Source: Sipunculus nudus (lineage: Eukaryota; Annelida; Sipuncula; Golfingiida; Sipunculidae). From it: 64,000 nt of DNA. The translations under genes and the position numbers were made by a program. Positions 25,252 through 38,171 of the stretch are shown here, piece after piece. Every line of letters begins with the position of its first letter. The first letter of the stretch is position 1. The stretch lies in NCBI GenBank assembly GCA_026874595.1, contig CM049311.1, positions 59,525,953 through 59,589,952 on the forward strand. The letters are read 5' to 3'. The notes beneath the pieces were generated by a model. It had not been told where the DNA came from, ran no database searches, and saw only the letters and a list, made by a program, of their open reading frames with translations.

Positions 25252-26668
25252 ATCCTTTAAGCAAACACCTGTATTTTTTCCAATTTTTATGATTTTTTCT
25301 TTATTTTTGAGACTTTCAAAGAAGCTGTTATCTGTTAACAAGGCACAAATTGTAACCCCTTGACCTAGAAACCAGTCTGCAGGAACTTATGGAACCCTCC
25401 ATGATCAACATTCATGCAAAGAATCAGAGTGATCAGATACTGGAACTTTTGTATTAACTTTATAATTAATCTGAGGGGTACTTGCGATCCCCAAAGCTTG
25501 GAGGATATGGGTAACAGAGACCTAATTTAAGGTTTTCATGGACTTCCCTTGATGTCAAATAGGAACATTCCAGGTCCAGTGGTTACGATTTGTGCCCTGT
25601 TAATAGATGACAGCTTCTTTGAAGGTCTCAAAAATAAAGAAATAAAATCGTAAAAATTTGAAAAAATACAGGTGGCACCACCAGTTTGCAGGAACTGATG
25701 GAACACTCCATGATCAATATTCATGCAAAGAATCATAGTGATCAATGTATTAGTTATTCAGATACTGGAGTGTTTGTATCATAATTTTAATTATTCTGAG
25801 GGGTACTTACGAGCCTCATAGCTCGGATGATATTGATAACAGAGACCTAATTTCAGGTATCCCTGAAGACTTTTCATGGACCTCCCTTGATGTCAAGTAA
25901 GAAGATTCCAGGTCCAGCAGTTACGATTTGTGCCCTGTGAACAGATGACAGCTTCTTTGAAGGTCTCAAAAATAGAGAAAAAATCGTAAAAATTGGAATA
26001 AATATAGGTAGCGCCACCAGTTTGCAGGAACTGATGGAACACTCCATGATCAATGTTCATGCAGAGAATCATGGTGATCAATGTAGTAGTTATTCCGCTA
26101 CTTGAGCTTTTGTATTAAATTTTTTATTATTCTGGGGGGTACTCACGAGACCCATAGCTGGGAGGATATGGGTTACAAAGACCAAATCTCAGGTTTCCAA
26201 GGAGACTTTTCGTGGACCTCCCTTGATGTCAAGTAAGAAGATTCCAGGTCCAGTGGTTACGATTTGTGCCCTGTTAACAGATGACAGCTTCTTCGAAAGG
26301 TCTCATAAATAGAGAACAAAATTCGTAAAAATTGGAAAAAACTAGATGGCGCCAACAGTTTGCAGGAACTGATGGAACACTCCATGATTAATGTCATACA
26401 GAGAGTCATGCTGATCACTGCAGTAGTTATTCAGCTATTTGACCTTTTGTTTCATTTTTTTTATTATTCTGGGGGGTACTTTCGAGACCCATAGCTTGGA
26501 GAATATGAGTAACAGAGACCTAATTTCAGGTTTCATGGACCTCCCAGGATGTAAAGTTGGAAGATTCCAGGTCCAGCGGTTACGATTTCTGCCCTGTTAA
26601 CGGACGGCCGGCCGGACGGGACAGACGGATGGACGACGGACGAAGAGTGATCGCTATAGCTCAGATGA
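25252..26668 (-). mobile_element. H-A fragment, reversed, about four monomers
   Basis: On the minus strand it starts at about 26668 with AGTCATCTGAGCTATAGCGA (inner hairpin arm only), a GTCCGTCGTCCATCC microsatellite, then monomers of about 335 bases with decayed GGTGGCGCCACC (26345, 26008, 25673). The outer hairpin arm and the 3' end are missing. The left side abuts a LINE remnant. One region contains a short monomer-derived direct repeat (25310-25400). Confidence 0.8.
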
Positions 26669-27473
26669 CTAAAAACGATATTTTTAGATACATTGAGTCT
26701 CTTAATACGCTAGTCTGTATATGTATACTGACATCCAAGCAAATAACACCAATAAATAAACCAATTTCTAATGAAATAATCAAATCACAATTCACAAGAC
26801 ACTCCACCATTATGATACGATTTCTGACATTTTGCACCACTTTCACCTTGTTATGTCTTTGCATGTACAGTAGAACCTCGCCTAACGACCTTTTTAATTG
26901 TGGGTAGGTATGTAGGTAGGTAGGTATGGTTATGTATGTATGTAGAAAGATGAAAAAAGCTACTCAAAATTTATCCAAAACCTGGAGACGTTCTGTCCCC
27001 GAAAACAGGCTACCATCCAGGACATATTTTGACGCGCAGTTAAATTCTGTCGGTGAAGCTGTAACGGGAAAATGCATTTGTAATTCTTGATTTGTGAAGA
27101 TAAATAATTCAAAGTTTTACTCTAATCATGTATTGAAAAATTATGTCAATTTTTATTTATAATTTTATCGATTTCTCATATATATAGGCTATACACAATT
27201 TAATTATTCCTTTAATCGTATCTTCATAAATTCTTGGTTTCAACATTATATGTTGTGATCATCTGATAATATTTTAGGAATAATTAATTACGTTACACAA
27301 CTCACAATACTTTATATATCTATGTTGACTTTAATGCATGTTTTTATGACCTTGGTTCCTTAGTCACCAACTGCTTTATAGTTGGACCCCTCAGGCTTCA
27401 TTTATATTTGATTTTAAAGTCTGTGCAATTCTAAAAGTTTCTTAAAATATACCCTGAGACCATCCCATGGACA

Positions 27474-27556
27474 CGGGGGGGGGGGGGGGGGGAACAGTCT
27501 GCTCTGTGACCGCATGGATCCATATCATCATCCAACAACCCCCCCCCCCCCCCCAC
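27474..27556. repeat. (G)n tract and (C)n tract close together
   Basis: A run of about 18 G at 27475 and about 16 C at 27539, then C-rich sequence to 27600. Able to pair as a hairpin. Confidence 0.9.
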
Positions 27557-28579
27557 CTCCCCTCCTACGCCCCCAACCTCCTCCCCCATCCCGCGCCCAG
27601 TCCATTTTGGGTGCCAATTGTAACAGGGTAAATTGTGTTACAACGGTAAGCTCTGGCGACGTCAGTAGGGACACTTTTGTGTACACAGTTACATATATAT
27701 AATTATATAGATACATTATATACACAAAAGCAACGACCAGCTTTCATTTTTATGCTTTCTACAGTATGGTTATGTTTTTATACATTTTAAATATATATAT
27801 ATATATATTTTTTTCAAATTGATTATAATTACAAAACACAATACATAAAGTGAAACTATACATGGAATAAAGACAATAAATACAATAAAAGTACTAACAT
27901 TTGAACATACTTCTCATTTAGAAACAACTTTAAGTCATAAGGCGATTACGTGATCCCAACAAATCTTATACAGGTATTATTACGATACAAATAGGCTCAC
28001 CTCTAAACCCAAAAAGTTCTATATATTAAGTTTTTTGTTACACAGTTTCATATAAATCAGATTCACTGTTTACCTCTGGCATACCTTCTACCACAGTTTC
28101 ATTTATTCATAACCTTATTCATACATACGATTTTTGTAAGGTAATTACATGATTGCCTCCGCCAGCAGGATATGCGTTCATACCTGTAATATGTTTTTGT
28201 GGGTTTGTGTGTGTTTTTTTTCACAACATATCCAACAACTGCACACGGAATCTCAGGAAATTTTTAGGGCATTTCGGCAAAGGGCCGATAAAGAATCGAT
28301 TAGATTTTGGTGTGGATCCGGCATATAATCCGGTTCCATGAACGTCCAGTTCCATGTAAAGTCATAAATCAACAGTCACCAAAAATACTATTGTTGTAAA
28401 TATTGTTATTTTTTAGATTAAAAAAAAAACTTTCACCACTTTCTTTCTTATTCAGCGTAAGCTGTGTTTAAATGGTTCGTGGCTAAATCACAATCAGAGA
28501 ACACATGAGTAAACACGTTTTAACACTGAAAAACGGGCATACATGAAACGTATGCCAGCTTAGAGGCAAGAGGACAACA

Positions 28580-28795
28580 CTCCCCCCCCCCCCCCTCCGA
28601 TAATTCCCCTCGACAGCTACCCCTCGGACAATTACCCCCTGGACAATCACCCCTCGCGATAATTACCCCCCCCCCCCCAAAAAAAAATTACCCCTCTCCC
28701 CGAAAAATACCGTCCGCGGTCAGTTTACCCCTCGGGGAAAATAACTTCTTGGACAACTATCCCTCCCCCCCCCCCCCCCGACAATTACCCCATAT
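28580..28795. repeat. Degenerate C-rich minisatellite
   Basis: Roughly 16-base units of the form GGACAATTACCCCTC, with poly-C runs at 28581, 28667 and 28755. No ORF. Confidence 0.7.
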
Positions 28796-29099
28796 TATAA
28801 ATTGTGCATTTTACAAATACAAATAATTCTAAAGTACCATAATATAATTATTGCAAAGATTCTTCAAAGACGTATTGCTGGGTATTTGGTCAATAACAAT
28901 GCTTTAAAATAAAAGAAGAAGAAGAAGAAGAAAGTCCTGTGTACCAGGGCCATCATGGATGATTTGGACCAAAGTCGGGGAACTAGTCACTAGTAAGACT
29001 AGTAATATATATATACGTAATAAAAGTGTTGCATGCTAGCAGGTTGTGAAAGAATATACACTGAAGAAAACAATAAAAAATTGTCTACAGATTAGGTTT

Positions 29100-29660
29100 T
29101 CTCAAAGATTGCTGACACGTATAGGTACTCATTAAAGTTCCTTTTGAATAACTTGGGAATGACCGATAATGAATTCAGGATTCACTTATTTAAAAAAGAT
29201 ATACCGCTGGGTCATTAGGATCTTTAACTAAAGCATTCGCTTTCTTATGGTAAATGTATTCAGAAGATGGTAGAGAATTCCCGACTCTCTTTCCAGCCGT
29301 TATAACAAACCGATTAAGTAACTTCCTTTCATCCCCATTGATGCTTCCTCCCAACATATTGACACAGAGCGTCAAAACACTCTCTATGACAGCTCTATAA
29401 AATGTCAGCAGCACCAGTAACCATAGACCAAACGCTTTCAGACTCTTTAAAATTTTCCTCCAACATATTCCTCCCACTTCAAGTTGAACGATACGTGGAT
29501 AACTTAAAATTTAAAACAGTCAACCATTTCTACAGCAGAACCATAAATTTCTGAAGGAAAGATCTCTGATCTTATTCGCCGAAAGTCTATGATCATATTC
29601 TAGGTTTTTTCCCAACATTCAGCACTAAGTAATTTGAGAGCGCCACAAAGTTAGGTGTTC
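29100..29660 (-). mobile_element. LINE reverse-transcriptase C-terminal remnant
   Basis: The minus strand carries a block of the form MLLTFYRAVIESVL, LGGSINGDERKLLNR, AGKRVGNSLPSSEYIYHKKA and KDPNDP, which matches the region after the polymerase domain of many animal LINEs. Flanking codons (FNLKWEEYVGG before it) also fit but need frame changes. This is a short dead fragment, distinct from the LINE at 20-22.5 kb. Confidence 0.7.
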
Positions 29661-29924
29661 AATGTCATGACACATATGAAATCTGAAAGGTATTGCCTAC
29701 ACCTTGCCCTGTTATGGGCTTTTACCGTAAATGACTTAATTATTCATCTACTTTTACATTAAATGTTGTCAGTACGGTCTCTTATGAGGGGTTGAGTAAT
29801 GGTCTTAGACTGCGGGTTTCAATTAAGTCCATGGGCCATCAGGGGTATAGCTCCGCTTCCCCAGGGCAGTTTCCTAGACCGTAATTTGTCTTTTACATAT
29901 CAGTAAAATATACTCAAAAAAGGA

Positions 29925-30785
29925 AGAAGACCCATACAATTTATTGCGTCTAAACTTATGGTTAAAAAATGTGAACGCATAATAAAAATTATTTTGTGAA
30001 TAAGACATAACTGAACTTAATAAGCATGTAACTCATCTAAAGAGAAACACATATATATCTGGCTTGTTCAGTATTAAAAGAGGAGTAAAACTGTGTTTAT
30101 TTTACGACCATAGGATAAGTTTTGAAGAAGTTTCATTCGAATTGGTGACCATAGCCCCATATCCGATTACGATCATTTCTGCGTACTTTTACGCAGTTTG
30201 AAAAAAAAGGCCGATTTTTAAAAAAATGACATTCTTGTTTCAAGGGCCAACATAAGTTTTCAAAGAAAAATAACCTCTACTAATGTAGCATAGTTTCCTT
30301 TTTATTAGTTACTTGTATAGTTAAATAATACTAATATATGAGCGTCATTTCTTTTTTTTCATTTCTGTATTAATGTACATTTTATCTAGATTTTACGTAC
30401 TCCTATTCACTTCAGTCGTACGCTATAGCGCCTTAATATCTGTGTTTTTTTTTACCCAACTACGTTTTTATACATTAGGCCATTCTGCCGAGTACAAATC
30501 ACTACGTAACTCTACAATATATGTACCTCGATTTTAGCTGTGCTTACGTCATTGTGTTTTCGCTTAATACACTCTCATTGTACGATGTTGTTTTAGTTGA
30601 ATGGACCTATTGATTGTATTTTATTGTAATTTCTCTATGTGTTACAGGGCCCATATGTTTACAGAATTTAATTCTGATAAAGGCTACCTTGGAGGATGTA
30701 ATTTTGTGTAATAGGTACAAGAAGGTTAGGGTCTAGAAAATTCCCCCGGGGGAAGGGGAGTTATACCCCTACCGGCCTATGGACT
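29925..30785 (+). repeat. Dispersed repeat R1, copy 2, touching the receptor stop codon
   Basis: Contains AATTATTTTGTGAATAAGAC, AACTTAATAAGCATGTAA and TAAAAGAGGAGTAAAACT, and ends CCCCCGGGGGAAGGGGAGTT ATACCCCTACC at about 30775. Relative to copy 1 it has about 440 additional bases (30280-30715). It would form the 3' UTR of the minus-strand receptor gene; TTTATT at 30301 reads AATAAA on that strand. Confidence 0.6.
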
Positions 30786-33316
30786 AATTATTATCTAAAT
30801 CGCTTAGTTCGATTGATGCTCGGCAAGGACCTCTCGCTTCAAATTTTCTCTCAGTGTCCCTTGTTTTCACAGACATCACTGCCCACGTGGACGGAATTTT
30901 TACATTTCCGTCGTTGTTTGGGGGACTATTGGTTGAGTTCTCGGTTATCCGTTTCAAACATGGGGATCTGAATAACCGTAAGAGACCTTTTCGAAATGAA
31001 TGATGGGTAGCACAGTAGATGAAGAAGTTCAGTGCGGAATTTACATGAGCTAACAGTATAAGCCACAAATGAAGCTCACTAGGTTGTTTATAGCTGAGGC
31101 CAATCAATATTAAAATCGTGTAAGGAGACCAGGTTAAAATGACTGCAAAAAGTACAATGAGTAAAGCTTTGCTGGACCTCATGGTCTCCACCCATGCCTT
31201 TTTCATAGCCATCTGATCTGAAGGATTCGCGTGGCTTGCGTGGACTTTAAACTTTGATTTTCGGATGTGGTTAAACATACACACATGTGACGTGATCATT
31301 ATAAACATGGAAGGAACCAAGAAAACGGCTAAAGTGATAGTGTGGGAAATACTCGACTCCCTTTTCAAAACGCAAGCATGGTAGCTTACATCGAAAACTT
31401 GCTTACCCCAGCTGAAAATGTTTCCCACCTCGATCCCAAAGGCCAGGAACCAAATAAATATGCAGCTGACAATGTTGACCCATCGGCGGCCGAACAGCAG
31501 ATTTTGTACTCTCGTATGACATACGAACAGGTAGCGGTTGACAGTCATTGTTGTCAGGCTGAACATAGCACACAAACAGGCCGTCATACACAGGCAGAAA
31601 ACGAGCTCACAGAACCATGGACGATCCAGGAAGAATTTCTCATCCGCTACAACGCCTAGACAAATAAAAAATAAAGAAAAACAAAGCAACATAAGTAAAT
31701 AAAATTATTTTCAAATACATAAAAATAATAAAATTCATAAAAAAGCAGATAACATTGATAAACCTATCAAATGACCCTCGCGTGCTTCCTGCATGCACCA
31801 AGCAAAACAAGTCTATCGCTATCTTTAGATCAGCTGTCTTAAACTGACTGAATGTAATTCCGAATCTGACCTGTCACACAAAGGCGTTTAAGCCTATTGA
31901 TTTTCTGGTGCATATATTCTTGTTTAAACAGTATGTGAACAGTTTTTACTACGGACTACGGCTTATTTTTGTTGTACATCCAATATTATCCACATGTTTA
32001 ATGTTAACCCCATTTTATGAATGTTATTTAATAACTCATGAAATACCAGGTAGGCCCGTCAGGTTAAGCGTAGTGCATCTGTTAATCAATAGGTCGCCTT
32101 AACAGGAGGAGATTATACACTGTAGACGCAGACTGTGGTTTTTAATCAATATTTTTAAGGGTGGCGTGTTTCAATTCCCGTTAATTCAGGATTGGTTTAA
32201 AATATGGGTCGGTACATTTAAATGCAACTACAGATGTTAAAAAATAATAAGGGTAAATGCGAATTCTATTTAAAACTGCAAATTCAATGAATATGAAATA
32301 AATGTAAAAATAATTGAAGGTAAAAAGCATTTACATTTAAATTCCATTTTATTGTACAATACTGGATTTAGTTTATCCAATTCCCTTTGATATATATACT
32401 AGAGAATATTTAAAATTGCTCAACCGAGGTAATAAAATATTAAATAAAGCTTTTCAGACATATTTTTCTGGAAAAAAATATCCAATGGGCATTCTAAACT
32501 GCATTTTGATTTACAATTTAAACATTATATATTTTCATAACAAAAGTTTGCAAGATGATTATACAAACCGATGTCAGATAATCCTTCAAAAAGGAAACTT
32601 TTTTATTTTTATCTAATTCAGTTAATGATAAAAATTATTTTGTTGGCTCAAACATACTGACTGAAAATAATCTCTTAATTCAAAATACCATCGACCTCCT
32701 TCCTTCCAAACCGGCGACCCAAATTTTTATCAAATTCTTTCACCGCATTATTATGCAAATAATCAGTCGGGTACCATATTTACATAATTTTAGACTTATT
32801 TGAATTTGTTTGAATATTATCTCTAATTTCAACATATTTTCACATTCGATTGTGTTACATAATAGAACACGCCCGTCATCTTTACGCTATGACCTATTGG
32901 TCAATTGATTTAATTTACATAATAATTTGCTCGACAAACAACTTAGGTTTGACAGAATGACATTGAGTAACTGATTCAAAAATTGCTTAACCAAAATCAA
33001 CTTAAGTACTTTTTGTTTTACTGAATAGAGTTGAAGAAGATCCGAACTTACCAACGATGCACATAGGCCCTGCCAGCACAGTCGTACAGAGATCGGCGAA
33101 GGCCATGTTGATGATAAACTCATTGCCGGTCTTCCTAAGTTCCTTATTGGTTAGAAACACGGTCAGTATAAGAGTGTTACCGAACAACCCCAGGAGGACG
33201 ATGACACCAGCCAATAAAACGTAAGGAATTGCCTGTGAAGGATCTGATATGAGCAGACTTGCCCGTGACACACTTATATTTTCCATTATTCTAGTTTCTT
33301 CAGAGACAGAATGCAT
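30784..33316 (-). CDS. Class A G-protein-coupled receptor, melatonin/Moody-Tre1-like
   Basis: Seen: exon 1 is 33316-33052 and exon 2 is 31655-30784 (stop TAG at 30786-30784), joined in phase 1 across a 1.4-kb intron with donor GTAAGT and acceptor TTGTCTAG; about 378 residues. Seven hydrophobic segments follow in order: TM1 VLLAGVIVLLGLFGNTLIL; TM2 FIINMAFADLCTTVLAGPM; a Cys at the top of TM3 (WFCELVF); TM3 ending in NRY instead of DRY; TM4 IVSCIFIWFLAFG; extracellular loop Cys (HACVLKRE); TM5; TM6 ALLIVLFAVILTWSPYTI; TM7 with NFFIY where NPxxY is usual. The N terminus has an N-glycosylation site (NIS), and a second Met lies ten codons in. Family knowledge: NRY and LRKTGN before TM2 are typical of the melatonin-receptor and Moody/Tre1 group. 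A neuropeptide receptor is possible because of NFxxY. The ligand cannot be told. The CDS is complete with no frameshift. Confidence 0.85.
31656..33051 (-). other. Intron of the class A receptor gene
   Basis: A 1.4-kb AT-rich intron between the two receptor exons. No repeat family recognised elsewhere in the window and no exon-like conserved frame were seen in it. Confidence 0.8.
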
Positions 33317-35989
33317 GGTCCATGTTTTAATATTGGTGCCCTTTTTTCTTCTAACTCTGGATCAGATTTTTTTTTATCTCAAACCCCTGTTGCCTTGAAC
33401 ACACCGATGTGATTGATATGTTCTCCGGAATCAGGGGCATGTGGACATAATACAGTTTCTTCAGTCCGTGTGGCCTTGCCTGCACTCCGTTAACATGCTC
33501 ACTGCGTGTGTCGATCCTTTACTGTTTCCGGTCCAGTGATCCAGCGAATTAAACGATAATTAAGGATAAAATAGGTTTCTTACTTTTATCATTTCAGATA
33601 TGATATGTATGATATTTTGGTCAATATTATTTACCCATGAATGCCATCTTTTTGCCCCCAGTACAAAAACCAAGGTTTGTACCCCGTGCTGGATTTCTTG
33701 ATCTCCCTGTTTGTCACGTGTTACCGTTTCTTCACTTACTAAATTTAAGGAATATCCTGAAATGACAAAAGAAACATTATATAAATCATTTGCCTCATAT
33801 TCCAAGAGAATAAATATTAATACTTAAGTTACGAAGTGGTTATATGTCGCATTTGTTCCATCTACCCCATATAGATTATGAACTTTTGAAAAGGGACACC
33901 CAATCAGAGCGTGTTCTGGATCCGGGCGGTTTGGTGGAGTGGGGTCTGACCACCGGTCAGTTGGAGTCTCAATGCGATACAGAAATGAATGACGTTCATC
34001 GCGGTCGACGAATAGCAGCCACAGCAACTGCCCATCTTCTTAAGTGGCGTTTACCTGAGGACTGGCATTATGAACAGTTTCAGCTTAACAGTAACAATCA
34101 ATCTCAATTTGGACAATATTTCAGTTGTGTCAGTTTGTGGGAGAACCTTCCACTTAACTGTCATTTAATTGCTGAAGCAGGATTCAAATGGTTTCGCCGC
34201 ACTGGACCAAGAACGAGAGAGGAGTAGGCCTTAGCATGTGGCCACCATGTTTGAAACCCGACCTCACTAATCTGAACATTCTTTGCCCTGTGCACAACCA
34301 TCTAGTGGCAAAACCTGGTTAGCCCTGTGATTCAGTGGCACATTTTTTTGTAAGCATGCGCATGTGAAATGTAAACAGAAGGTGTATCCGTGAAATGAAT
34401 CACATTTTGATTCCCATATTTCCTGACTAGAAGAGATTCGTTTTAAAAGGGAGGTTCTGTGGAAGGAGGTACGTATGATTTGGATCGCTATACCAATATA
34501 TCAGTACGAACTGTTTCGCTACGTCGATGCGGTTCGCGATATGTTTTGTATGCTGTATTGTCTTATCGAAGGAACACAAAGACTGCTAACAAAATTAAAA
34601 ATATAATTGGGGTCTACAACTCTAACGAGGACTATAATCTAAACAATTTATAAACCTCTAACTACTTTATATGTTAGGCAATAATAGGTGCAATCACTCC
34701 GAAAAACAAGGAGAAGCTAGATTTAGAAGAATGACAAAAAAAACCACCTGAAAAATGTTGATATTAAGGTTGCGTGGTTTGATCACCAGATGACGTGTGC
34801 GCTGAGTTCATGTTTTGCCCCATTTATGGCGCTGATGGAACCTTACTTCCACTCTCTTACAGGAGTGGGCAAACGGTTTTAAAAGAATTATTAGCAGATA
34901 CCATGATATTCTAAAAAGAACACATTATATTTTATATATGTTTAACTTATACTAATGTGAAATTCGCTTGAAGGAGTAAGAGAACGATTGCAGCGCATGA
35001 CCACAGCCTCAGGATGGCTGTCAGGTGTGACAACTCAATGCGGGGCGAAACAACTTAGAAACTGAGGGGGGCAGGGGCAGGACGGACTTGAGCAAATAAT
35101 TTAGGTAAGGGGTTGTTATAACGCCTTCCCGCCTGTCTGAGTCATGTAAACACGCAGTCATGCAAACACGTGCACGGAACGGCATTTTTCATTTTGTTCC
35201 AATCTGTAGGAAAGTTGAACTTGCGTGACACGTTAGATTCTGCAAAAAAAATTGTACGCAAACAGGCCGTAGGTCCCCGTTAGCCGATTGTGACCAAGAC
35301 TTTTCCTCTACCTCTACAACCTCCACGGCCTCCAAGGCACCCAAAATTCGCAGGGGACGTTTACGATCCCAAAATTCGTGCGTCCAGTTGGGATTTTACA
35401 GATAAGTCACATTAAATTTGTGAATCTAGCGGTGGGACACGCGGTCCCTGCCTGGAAATAACATAGCACTGTTTTCAACCCAGACCTTGAACTCGTATTT
35501 TTCTGGTTGATATGACTATTTTAAAAAATAGTGACAGGTATGGGCGGGTATTGTAAGCTGTAAGAATGATGTTGCGTGAGTTATAGGGCGGCCGATTATT
35601 AACGGTTTCAGTTGCTGGACGGGTAAGAGCTCGGTGGTCCATCTCGCACGGAGCCTTAAATTATACACTTTCTCTATTTCCAGTTCTGAATGGGCTACTC
35701 CACACAATTAACTATTCTGTATCGATTATCTTGATATTTTACTGCTTTCTAAATTAGGTTCAGTCAAGAAATTCCAATAAAAGTTTATTAACAGGTGTAT
35801 TTACAGCTTACTGCAAAATATGTTGCAATAGATAAGGCTCCGTTTCAATGCCTTAAACACAAACAACAAAACACATAAAAAATATTAATGTAACACAATA
35901 CATCCCTGTCCTCGAAAGACCTATTTAACCGTTATTCTTGTCACCAAAGCCAGTCATCACCTCCATAAACAAACGTGTTACGGCAGGGG
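33317..35989. other. Upstream of the receptor gene; no confirmed gene
   Basis: The 128-codon plus-strand frame 33844-34227 ends with ENLPLNCHLIAEAGFKW, faintly like the start of a BIR domain, but lacks the zinc-binding residues. No promoter could be assigned for the receptor. Confidence 0.4.
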
Positions 35990-36175
35990 TGGATCCAGCG
36001 TTTTGAAAAACGGTGAGGTCAAAACCAGAAAGACTCAAAAGAAAATCTTTAAAAAATGTCAGGAAGGGGGGGGGAAGACCTCAAAATTTGGTTTAAATTT
36101 TTAAATTTTTTAAAGGATAGGTCCATGGCCTGTTGGTGGTTCTGTCTATTGAATAAGGATGCAGGTCACTACATG
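35990..36175 (+). repeat. Dispersed repeat R3, copy 1
   Basis: GGGTGGATCCAGCGTTTTGA, a purine-rich GGAAGGGGGGGGGGAAGACC-type stretch, CCTCAAAATTTGGTTT and GGCCTGTTGGTGGTTCTGTC, matching 40205-40430. Confidence 0.65.
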
Positions 36176-36369
36176 ATAGGAATATGTTTAATATTAAGCC
36201 CTCGGCGGACACTGTTTTGCGGTCTACCTCTCCATGATAGTCCTCGAGGCCCGAGCGGCTTCCGAGCACCATCGTGGGATTGTTTATCACAGCCGACAAA
36301 TAAGAGCGCCGCTGTTCTGTCGGAAGCCGCTTGTCTAGGAAAAGGGCACCAGGGTTTTTTTTAAACTTA

Positions 36370-38160
36370 ATTGTAAATATCTACAGATTCCAGAATACAT
36401 AGAATTAAATGAAAATGCCATTATATAAACAAAAGAATTTAACAGTAATGTTAATCCAGCTTTAATGTGGGACACGATTAAATGTAAGGCAAGGGCCGGG
36501 GCAACAATTGCATATGCTTCTAAACAAACTAAACAACTAAGAGAGATTTTGCAGCATACAGAATCCAAATTAGCACAGTTGGAAGAACAGTACGGGGGGT
36601 AAAACTGATCAGAATCTTTTAGAAGAAATAAGTGTAATGAAACTTAAAATTAAGACCATAATGCAAGAAAAAACAGAAGGTGCAATGCTTTGGTGAAAAC
36701 TACTTGGTATACAGAGGGATAGAAACCTGTGAAAATATTTCTTAAATATGGAAAAAAATTTGCATAACAGAAAAACTATTACAAAGCTAAAAAAAAAAAT
36801 CATCAGAGCAAAAATAATTCAGTATATTACGGATGAGAATAATATTTTGAACGAAATATCAACACTTTATACTAAACCATATTCTTCAGAGCAGTAACAG
36901 CCCATTATATAAATTTTTAGTGATTTTTCCCAGTAATCCTGATACCATCTCAGATTGGAGAAAAATAGCTGTGATAAAGAATTTAACGAAAGGAAACTTG
37001 AAGATTGTTTGAAAACATTCCAGAATGGCAAATAACCAGGTATTGATGGTTTGCCTGCGGAATATTATAAAATATTCTGCGAAAATATCAAGAAAGATTT
37101 AATGGCTTCATATATATATATTCTTTTACAGAAGGCAGACTTAATATATCACAAAGACAAAGCGTTATAACATTTATTTTAAAAAATCTATGAATCCTCA
37201 ATAATTAAAAAAAAACTGAGACCAATATTTTGTTTATAAACTTAGAACAAAATGTATAGCGCTTAGATTACAAAAGGTACTTTAGGGACATAGGAGAGTA
37301 CACAGGAGAATAAATACATGGAGCTTTTCAGAATATTGATAACATGAAATTACTACAAACAAAGATATTTTCAATATAAAATTTTGCATCGTATTCTTGC
37401 ATTAAAACCATTCATGACTAAAGCTGGGATTACAGAGAGTGAAGCCTGTACTTTTAGCAACAGTGAGAAAGAAACCATCACACATATATACATATTCTAT
37501 GTTACATATGTTGTCATACCAAGGAACATTGGACTAAAAATATATATGATTGGCTTACAGCCTTTTGCATACCAAACATTTTTTAAAATAGAATATGTCT
37601 GAATGTAAGTTTAATAGATTACTAGTCATATTTCTACTGTTTGTAAAATATTAAATTTATGTGAAAAAGTGTAAGAGAGAGGTGTTGTCATTTAGTAGTG
37701 CAAGAATTTTTTTTAAATATTACAATTAAATTTCATGAAAAAAAGTGCCACTTTCCAGAGGAAAACTTTAATATCATAAAATACACTGAAAACCAATTAC
37801 CACTTCAACACTGCTTAATATCGACTGGAGGGAGGTGAAGGGTTTATTAGATTCATTAAAAAGATCTATTAATTACATAAAAGAATAAATATGTTACAAA
37901 AAAGTCTGCTCTAGTTATTATAATAGGAACAGACAAAGAAATAAAATAGTTAAATTTATATAAAAATGTGCTTGAGACATACCAGCTTTGTCTTGTTTTG
38001 TTGTGGTGTATATATAGGCTCTTTGGTCCTTAGGTCTGTCAATTAATTATATGGTTATTTGTTGTTATTGTTGAATGTATAGGGATCGTGTATTGTTATA
38101 TCTTGTTGAAAATGTGTAGTGATATTCGTTTTATATATAATTTATTTGATTTTAAAAGTG
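36370..38160 (+). mobile_element. Degenerate L1-type LINE fragment
   Basis: Plus-strand pieces in order: NPALMWDTIKCKARAGATIA and YASKQTKQLREILQH (about 36450-36570), the inter-domain segment of L1-type ORF2. Then a PGIDGLPAEYYKIF-like block (about 37035), broken RT blocks with LHIYI-type residues (about 37100), and the late segment FQYKILHRILALKPFMTKAG, ITESEACTF and EKETITHI (about 37370-37480). Stops and shifts are numerous and the RT core is shortened, so it is inactive. The end near 38160 abuts the H-B2 copy. Confidence 0.78.
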
Positions 38161-38171
38161 TTGCCAAAAAG

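Larger units (their letters stand above)
26669..29099. other. Intergenic, repeats only
   Basis: Contains a pogo-like end ACAGTAGAACCTCGCCTAAC (26868), a GTAG microsatellite (26905-26945), the G/C homopolymers and minisatellite listed separately, and an AAG microsatellite at 28913. No gene recognised. Confidence 0.5.

Noticed and set aside
31342-31659. 105-codon plus-strand frame
   Set aside because: Antisense shadow of the receptor exon.
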